Assembly: GCA_024641285.1 (NCBI GenBank)
Contig: JAHEDH010000004.1
Span: 1-56,397 of the forward strand
DNA length: 56,397 bases
Direction: 5' to 3'
Source of the DNA: a bacterium
GTDB lineage: Bacteria > Actinomycetota > Acidimicrobiia > Spongiisociales > ZC4RG35
Within the stretch, counting starts at the first letter, position 1. The number at the start of each line of letters is the position of its first letter. This document shows, one piece after another, positions 51,822-56,397 of the stretch. Under the pieces are notes generated by a model that searched no databases, had not been told where the DNA came from, and worked only from the letters and a program-made list of their open reading frames with translations. The position numbers were made by a program, and so were the translations under genes.

Positions 51822-52057
51822 TCGGGGAACACCGCATGCGAGCACCACTCGTCTTCGAAGTGGACCGCGTCGTCGACAGCCCGCATCGACGGAGACGTCG
51901 ACACGAGCCCGAAGTCCAACGCAGCAAGCCGATCGGGGACCGTGGCCGCCTGGGATCGCCCGGCTGCCGTCAGCGGGATGTCGGACCGCCCGGTGTGCCG
52001 GCCGCTGGCCGACCATTCCGTTTCTCCGTGGCGGAGGATGACTAGTCGGGTGGGCAT
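51818..52057 (-). pseudogene. half-length histidine phosphatase
   Basis: A 79-residue product containing the first half of a histidine phosphatase: 'MPTRLVILRHGETEWSASGR' (with the phosphoryl His of RHGE) and 'IPLTAAGRSQAATVPDRLAALDFGLVSTSPSMRA'. It stops before the acid and the second His of the catalytic pair, about 110 residues short. TAGGGT at 52065-52070 lies 7 nt before ATG 52057, so the promoter is intact. The frame is fused by ATGA overlap to the ChaC-like gene, so it may survive as a leader that starts translation of that gene. Confidence 0.6.
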
Positions 52058-52181
52058 CGCAAAAACCCTACTGCTGTCAAGCAGAAATCCGTTTCAGCAC
52101 ATGGGGAAACCACCCGATGTGTGGTGTAGCCACACAGAGTGGCCGCCAGGGGCAATACCGCCAGAAAGGTCGAGCCGTACC

Positions 52182-53414
52182 GTGCCAGTGTTCTTGATCG
52201 CCGGAGTCGCCGTCGCCGTGTGGCTGATCGCGCGCTGGGGTCTCGAGGCCATCCAGCACACGGACCGGTTGAACGGGCTCGAATGGCGGATCCATGTCAA
52301 CGGGATCCGCGGAAAGTCGACCGTCACCAGGATCATCGCCGGGATGCTCCGCGAGGCCGGTTACGGCACGATCGGGAAGTCCACCGGCACGGCCGCGGCC
52401 GTCATCCGCAACGATGGCATCGACGAACCGATCGTCCGCCGGGGCCCCGCCACCATTCTCGAGCAGATCGAGATCGTCAAGAAGTGGGTGACCGAAGACA
52501 TCGACGCGCTCGTCATCGAGTGCATGGCCCTCCGCCCCGAATACCAGCACACCAGCGAAACCCAGATCGTCAAGTCGAACATCGGGGTCCTGACCAATGT
52601 CCGGGAGGACCACCAGGACGTGATGGGTCACACGCTGAAGGAGATCGCTGTCTCCCTGATGTCGACCTGCCCTCTCAACGGCACGCTGATCACCGCCGAG
52701 CAGGATCCTGCGATCCTTCGCGTGATCGAGCGCGAGGCCAAGAAGCGGAACACCGAGGTCATCGTGGCCGACCCCGAATCGGTCACCGACGAGGACATCG
52801 CCAGATTCGACTACATCGCGTTCAAGGACAACGTCGCCATCGGCCTCGTTCTCGCACGGCTGCTCGACATCCCACGCGATGTCGCCATGAAAGGCATGGT
52901 CGAGGCCGCACCCGACCCGGGCGTGTTGCGAATGAAGGAACTGGGCATCCTCGGCAAGCACGTCACCTGGGCGAATCTGTTCGCGGTAAACGATCGCGAG
53001 TCGATGATGGTCGCATTCGCCAAGCTGCGTGAGTTCGTCACCGCTGACACCACGATCGTCGGCATTCTCAACAATCGCTCCGACCGCGAGTTGCGAGCGA
53101 TCCAGTTCGCCGATGTCGCCGTGCGCGACCTCGCCTTCGATCGCCTGGTCACCTTCGGCGCGTTCGAGGGTCTCGTCACCGACCGCCTGGTCGAGAACGG
53201 TTACCGGCTCGATCACATCCTCAACCTCGGGGACAACACGTCGCCATCGGTCGAGGCGATCGTCGAGAAGATGATCGGGAACATGCCGACGGAGCACGTC
53301 CTCGTCGTCGGGTTCGTGAACATCCACACCCATCAGGCCGAAGTCATGCTCGAGTACTTCGAGCACGAGGCCCAGCCCTGGAACGACGCTGCCCGCTCCG
53401 ACACCGACGCCTGA
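52182..53414 (+). CDS. capB: poly-gamma-glutamate synthase CapB/PgsB
   Basis: A 410-residue Mur-ligase-type amide ligase. One N-terminal helix is followed by the P-loop 'VNGIRGKSTVTR' at about residues 39-50. 'IGVLTNVREDHQDVMGHTLKEIA', 'VWANLFAVNDRES' type lid and 'LNLGDNTSPSVEAIVEKM' also belong to CapB. It activates glutamate carboxyl groups to polymerise poly-gamma-glutamate or a related chain. GTG 52182 precedes the membrane helix; AGAAAGGT lies 12 nt upstream. Its TGA overlaps the ATG of the capC gene (53412-53416). Confidence 0.92.
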   Translation: MPVFLIAGVAVAVWLIARWGLEAIQHTDRLNGLEWRIHVNGIRGKSTVTRIIAGMLREAGYGTIGKSTGTAAAVIRNDGIDEPIVRRGPATILEQIEIVKKWVTEDIDALVIECMALRPEYQHTSETQIVKSNIGVLTNVREDHQDVMGHTLKEIAVSLMSTCPLNGTLITAEQDPAILRVIEREAKKRNTEVIVADPESVTDEDIARFDYIAFKDNVAIGLVLARLLDIPRDVAMKGMVEAAPDPGVLRMKELGILGKHVTWANLFAVNDRESMMVAFAKLREFVTADTTIVGILNNRSDRELRAIQFADVAVRDLAFDRLVTFGAFEGLVTDRLVENGYRLDHILNLGDNTSPSVEAIVEKMIGNMPTEHVLVVGFVNIHTHQAEVMLEYFEHEAQPWNDAARSDTDA

Positions 53415-54691
53415 TGCACGACTATCTGTTTTCGATCGAGGTCGTCCGATTCGCATTCGTGGCGGGGATCGTCGTGTCGATGGTCAACTACGAGCGGAGG
53501 CACCTCACTACGGGGTCCATCGTGGTCCCCGGCTACATCGCCGTGTTCGTGCTCCAGCCGGCCGTGCTCGCCGCCACGTTCCTCAACGCCTTCGTTTCAT
53601 ACTGGATCGTCAATCGAATCCTGCCGCGATGGTTCCTGCTGTACGGAAGGAACAAGTTCGCCGTCCTCTGTCTCATCTCCATCTCATCGCAGACCGCGAT
53701 GCTCAAGCTCTCTCCGAGTGGGAGCTATCTGTGGGAGCACGACGTGCCCCTGCTCATCGGTGCCGGATATGTCGTTCCCGCCCTGATCGCCCACGACATG
53801 GCCCGACAGGGCATCAAGAAGACGATCAAATCCGTCATGTTTGCCGGCGTCATCGTCGCCATTCCGATCGCTTACGCGCTGTGGTTCGACCTGCCCGGAG
53901 TCAACGAGCTGTCACCGTTGACGGGCTTCGGCGTCAGCGCCATACAGGCGGCATGGATCCCCTTCGCCGTGCTCCTGTCCGCCCTGGTTGCCTGGGCGCT
54001 GCTCAAGAACCACGGTCTCCGCTCGGGGGGCTTCATCGGGGCCGCATACCTCGGAATGCTCGCCGTACAGCCGATGCAGGTCGTTTTCGCGCTCGGTGTC
54101 GGATACGCCACCTATCTCATCGTCACCCGCGGCCTCATGCCATGGATGATTCTCTTCGGACGGCGGAAGTTCGCGACGATGCTCCTCCTCGCAGCCATCA
54201 TCTCCTGGAGCCTCATGTGGGTCGGTGCAGCGCTCTTCGGCTTCGAAGTCACCTACTACATGAATCTCGGGTCGATCGCCCTCACACCGTTGTTCCTGCC
54301 AGGGCTTCTGGCGAACGACATGCATCGGGCCTCTCCCCTGCGCGTCCTCGGCGGCGTGGCGCTGGGCGCCTCATTCGTCATCCCGTTGACACTGGCGTTC
54401 GAGATGGCCACAGCCGGGATCTTCCCCCATCTTTGGGTGATGATCGCCACCTTGAGCGGGTCCCTCATCTTCCGGGACCAGATCGCCTGGGTCACCCACT
54501 ACGTGATCAGCGGAGTCGTATTCGCTGTGCGAGGCAGGGGCGGGCGCCATTCCCTGTCGGTCGACGAGGTGCTCGCAGCGCCCGATCAGTCTGCCTACGC
54601 GCCGAGGCGTCTCGAACGGGTCGACCTTTCGGTCGGCCGGACCGCGACGGAGAGCGCAGAATCCGAGCGGGAGCGCGTCCCCGCACCGTGA
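53414..54691 (+). CDS. capC: duplicated CapC/PgsC membrane protein
   Basis: A 425-residue membrane protein with about 12 helices. It reads as two CapC units in tandem (about 10-155 and 175-360). Matching blocks are 'PRWFLLYGRNKFAVLCL' with 'MPWMILFGRRKFATMLL', and 'VVPALIAHDMARQGIKK' with 'FLPGLLANDMHRASPLR'. Usual PgsC is about 150 residues, so this is a fused duplication. A Ser/Arg-rich soluble tail follows. It is coupled to capB by stop-start overlap and is probably the export channel for the polymer. Confidence 0.88.
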   Translation: MHDYLFSIEVVRFAFVAGIVVSMVNYERRHLTTGSIVVPGYIAVFVLQPAVLAATFLNAFVSYWIVNRILPRWFLLYGRNKFAVLCLISISSQTAMLKLSPSGSYLWEHDVPLLIGAGYVVPALIAHDMARQGIKKTIKSVMFAGVIVAIPIAYALWFDLPGVNELSPLTGFGVSAIQAAWIPFAVLLSALVAWALLKNHGLRSGGFIGAAYLGMLAVQPMQVVFALGVGYATYLIVTRGLMPWMILFGRRKFATMLLLAAIISWSLMWVGAALFGFEVTYYMNLGSIALTPLFLPGLLANDMHRASPLRVLGGVALGASFVIPLTLAFEMATAGIFPHLWVMIATLSGSLIFRDQIAWVTHYVISGVVFAVRGRGGRHSLSVDEVLAAPDQSAYAPRRLERVDLSVGRTATESAESERERVPAP

Positions 54692-54738
54692 CCACGCCTG
54701 CGACGACCGACTTCCGGTTCCGCTAGCGTCCTCGATCG

Positions 54739-56397
54739 ATGGAAGCCTGGAAGATTCAAGCCGCCGAACGGTTGGTCGCCCGGCTCGCTCCCGAGGTGAA
54801 CCGGCGCCTCGGAAGTGGCCGACGCTCCGCGGAGTTCCTCGACCGGCTGCAACTCCATGCTGGTGCGCTCTTCGACGCGTACTTCGAGCTGTACGGCTGG
54901 AAGTGGGACTTCGCATACGACCTCGAGCATTTCGTGTTGACGTGCCTCGAAAGCACCGAGATGAGGGCGAAATGGCTCCGCAAGCGGGACCGGGGCGCCC
55001 AGGAGTGGCTCTTCGATCCGAAGACCGTTTGGGCGATGACCTATGTCGACCGGTTCGTCGGACGACTCGACAAGCTCACGGATTCGATCGTGCACCTGCA
55101 ATCCCTCGGCGTCACACATCTCCACCTGATGCCGCCGTACGAGGTTCCCCTCCCCCACAACGACGGCGGGTATGCCGTGCAGAGCTACCGGGAGACACGC
55201 GCCGACCTCGGCACGATCGACGACCTCACCGAGGCGATCGGTGCGCTCGGCGAGGCAGGAATCGGAGTCGTACTCGACTTCGTCGCGAACCACACGGCCG
55301 ACACCCACCGTTGGGCGGTTGCGGCGAAAGGCGGAGATCCGGTCCACCGGGACTTCTACTTCTTCTTCCCCGATCGGACCGAACCCGACGAGTACGCAGC
55401 GACCCTCCGTCAGATCTTCCCCGACCGGCCCGGTGATGCCTTCACCTGGACCGAGGAGGTCGATGGCGGGGCATGGGTGTGGAGCACGTTCTACGAGTTC
55501 CAGTGGGACCTCAACTATGCGAACCCGGACGTCACGGCGGCGATGGCCGGTGAGCTGCTCGCAGTCGCCAATCTCGGTCCGGCGGTCATCCGAGCCGACG
55601 CCACGCCGTTCCTGTGGAAGCAGAAGGGCACGTCCTCGGAGAACCTGGATCGGGCACACACGGTCATCAGGATCCTGGCACTGGCGCTCGAGATCGTGGC
55701 TCCGTCGGTCAAGCTGCTCTCGGAGGCGATCGTCCACCCTGACGACGTCATCCGCTTCGTAAGGCCCGACGAAGCCGACCTCGGATACAACCCGCTCACG
55801 ATGTCCTCGACGTGGGAGGCCCTCGCCACCAGAGACACCGACCTCCTCGAGGTGGCGTTGAGCAGTCGTCTTGCGCTCCCTCCCGGTTGTCAGTGGGTGA
55901 CCTACCTGCGATGCCACGACGACATCGGCTGGGGATTCGCCGATGAAGACGCCCGGGCGCTCGGGATCGATCCGCACGGGCATCGACAGTTCCTCAATGC
56001 GTTCTACTCGGGCGAGTATCCCGGGTCGTTCGCGAACGGGCTCCGCTTCCAGGACAACCCCGACACCGGCGACGCCCGGATCTCGGGAACGTTGGCGTCC
56101 CTCGCCGGCCTCGAGCACGCCCTCGAAGCCGCCGATCCCGAGCTCATCGACCTGGCGGTCGAACGGATCCTGCTGCTCCATGCCTTCATGCTCACCGTGA
56201 TCGGAGTCCCGCTGCTCTACCTGGGTGACGAGATCGCTCAACTCAACGATCACGGGTACGCCGAAGATCCCGAATTGGCACACGACAACCGCTGGACACA
56301 CCGACCGCCCTTCTCCTGGGAGACGCTGTCGTACAGCGAAGACGGAACCGGCCCATCGGGGCGAGTTCTCGCCGGGCTGAGGAGATTGCTCGAGACG
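54739..56397 (+). CDS. amylosucrase (GH13), truncated by the window edge
   Basis: At least 553 residues; the 3' end lies beyond the window. An N-terminal helical domain (about 1-110) precedes the barrel: '[14 protein letters not shown]', '[23 protein letters not shown]', '[17 protein letters not shown]', '[15 protein letters not shown]' with the nucleophile Asp, '[11 protein letters not shown]' with the acid/base Glu, and '[12 protein letters not shown]'. These match amylosucrases, which use sucrose to build alpha-1,4-glucan and release fructose. TAGCGT at 54724-54729 lies 9 nt before ATG 54739. A general GH13 alpha-amylase is the alternative. Confidence 0.85.
   Translation, partial: MEAWKIQAAERLVARLAPEVNRRLGSGRRSAEFLDRLQLHAGALFDAYFELYGWKWDFAYDLEHFVLTCLESTEMRAKWLRKRDRGAQEWLFDPKTVWAMTYVDRFVGRLDKLTDSIVHLQSLGVTHLHLMPPYEVPLPHNDGGYAVQSYRETRADLGTIDDLTEAIGALGEAGIGVVLDFVANHTADTHRWAVAAKGGDPVHRDFYFFFPDRTEPDEYAATLRQIFPDRPGDAFTWTEEVDGGAWVWSTFYEFQWDLNYANPDVTAAMAGELLAVANLGPAVIRADATPFLWKQKGTSSENLDRAHTVIRILALALEIVAPSVKLLSEAIVHPDDVIRFVRPDEADLGYNPLTMSSTWEALATRDTDLLEVALSSRLALPPGCQWVTYLRCHDDIGWGFADEDARALGIDPHGHRQFLNAFYSGEYPGSFANGLRFQDNPDTGDARISGTLASLAGLEHALEAADPELIDLAVERILLLHAFMLTVIGVPLLYLGDEIAQLNDHGYAEDPELAHDNRWTHRPPFSWETLSYSEDGTGPSGRVLAGLRRLLET

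Noticed and set aside
51444-52181. N-terminal extension of CapB
   Set aside because: The open frame continues upstream across two minus-strand genes, but the protein text before residue 'MPVFLIAG' is low quality and not CapB-like.
54595-56301. Long minus-strand open frame opposite the amylosucrase
   Set aside because: The plus strand has complete GH13 catalytic motifs; the minus frame is an antisense shadow.
1-56397. CRISPR arrays, tRNA/rRNA genes, transposases, phage genes
   Set aside because: Looked for repeated spacers, cloverleaf cores, inverted-repeat-bounded transposase frames and phage motifs; none found by eye.

Overview
The window looks like chromosomal DNA from a high-GC actinomycete. 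I would guess the class Acidimicrobiia or a close relative. The reasons are: high GC with strongly GC-biased third codon positions; S-layer-homology repeats of the 'TRGQMATF' type; a class II (mycobacterial-type) DAHP synthase; a homologue of the mycothiol-dependent Rv2466c family; a leucine/valine dehydrogenase; a HAD-PlsC fusion; and many start codons 6-9 nt after a TANNNT -10 box, the signature of leaderless mRNA. The placement is inferred from gene content only. I see no tRNA, rRNA, CRISPR array, insertion sequence, phage gene or attachment site.

Layout. 0-9.7 kb: mixed housekeeping genes (two VOC proteins, an alpha/beta hydrolase, an SLH/beta-helix surface protein, an STAND/archaeal-type ATPase, a branched-chain amino acid dehydrogenase, a DUF1444-like protein, a voltage-gated K+ channel with a zinc ribbon, and class II DAHP synthase). 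9.8-16.4 kb: a cyclase-TPR regulator, an AmpG-like MFS transporter, an M20 peptidase, a CvpA-CAP fusion and an SDR. 16.5-20.2 kb: a compact cassette of esterase, unknown protein, ATP-grasp ligase and second esterase. 20.2-32 kb: ABC-F ATPase, enoyl reductase, YaaA, fumarylacetoacetase with an Lrp regulator, a propeller lipoprotein, a group 2 sigma factor, a DDAH-type hydrolase with an AsnC regulator, a HAD-acyltransferase fusion and a methyltransferase-like protein. 33-38.6 kb: a complete sugar-uptake locus (DeoR regulator, divergent operator/promoter, two permeases, binding lipoprotein, cytosolic glycoside hydrolase). 38.6-52 kb: class V aminotransferase with DUF1697, an MFS carrier, a DsbA-like protein, a small membrane protein, lysA, a CapA-type lipoprotein, an ABHD18-like hydrolase, plsC, galE, an FMN reductase, HMG-CoA lyase, HIT, and a ChaC-like protein coupled to a truncated histidine phosphatase. 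52-56.4 kb: CapB plus an internally duplicated CapC (poly-gamma-glutamate type), then an amylosucrase cut by the window edge.

The best candidates for something undescribed are the esterase/ATP-grasp cassette, the CvpA-CAP membrane fusion, the channel with a zinc ribbon, the double CapC and the half-length phosphatase coupled to a ChaC-like gene. Genes are packed tightly: six convergent pairs end within about 10 bp of each other or overlap, and only one perfect intrinsic-terminator-like hairpin (27642-27672) was recognised.
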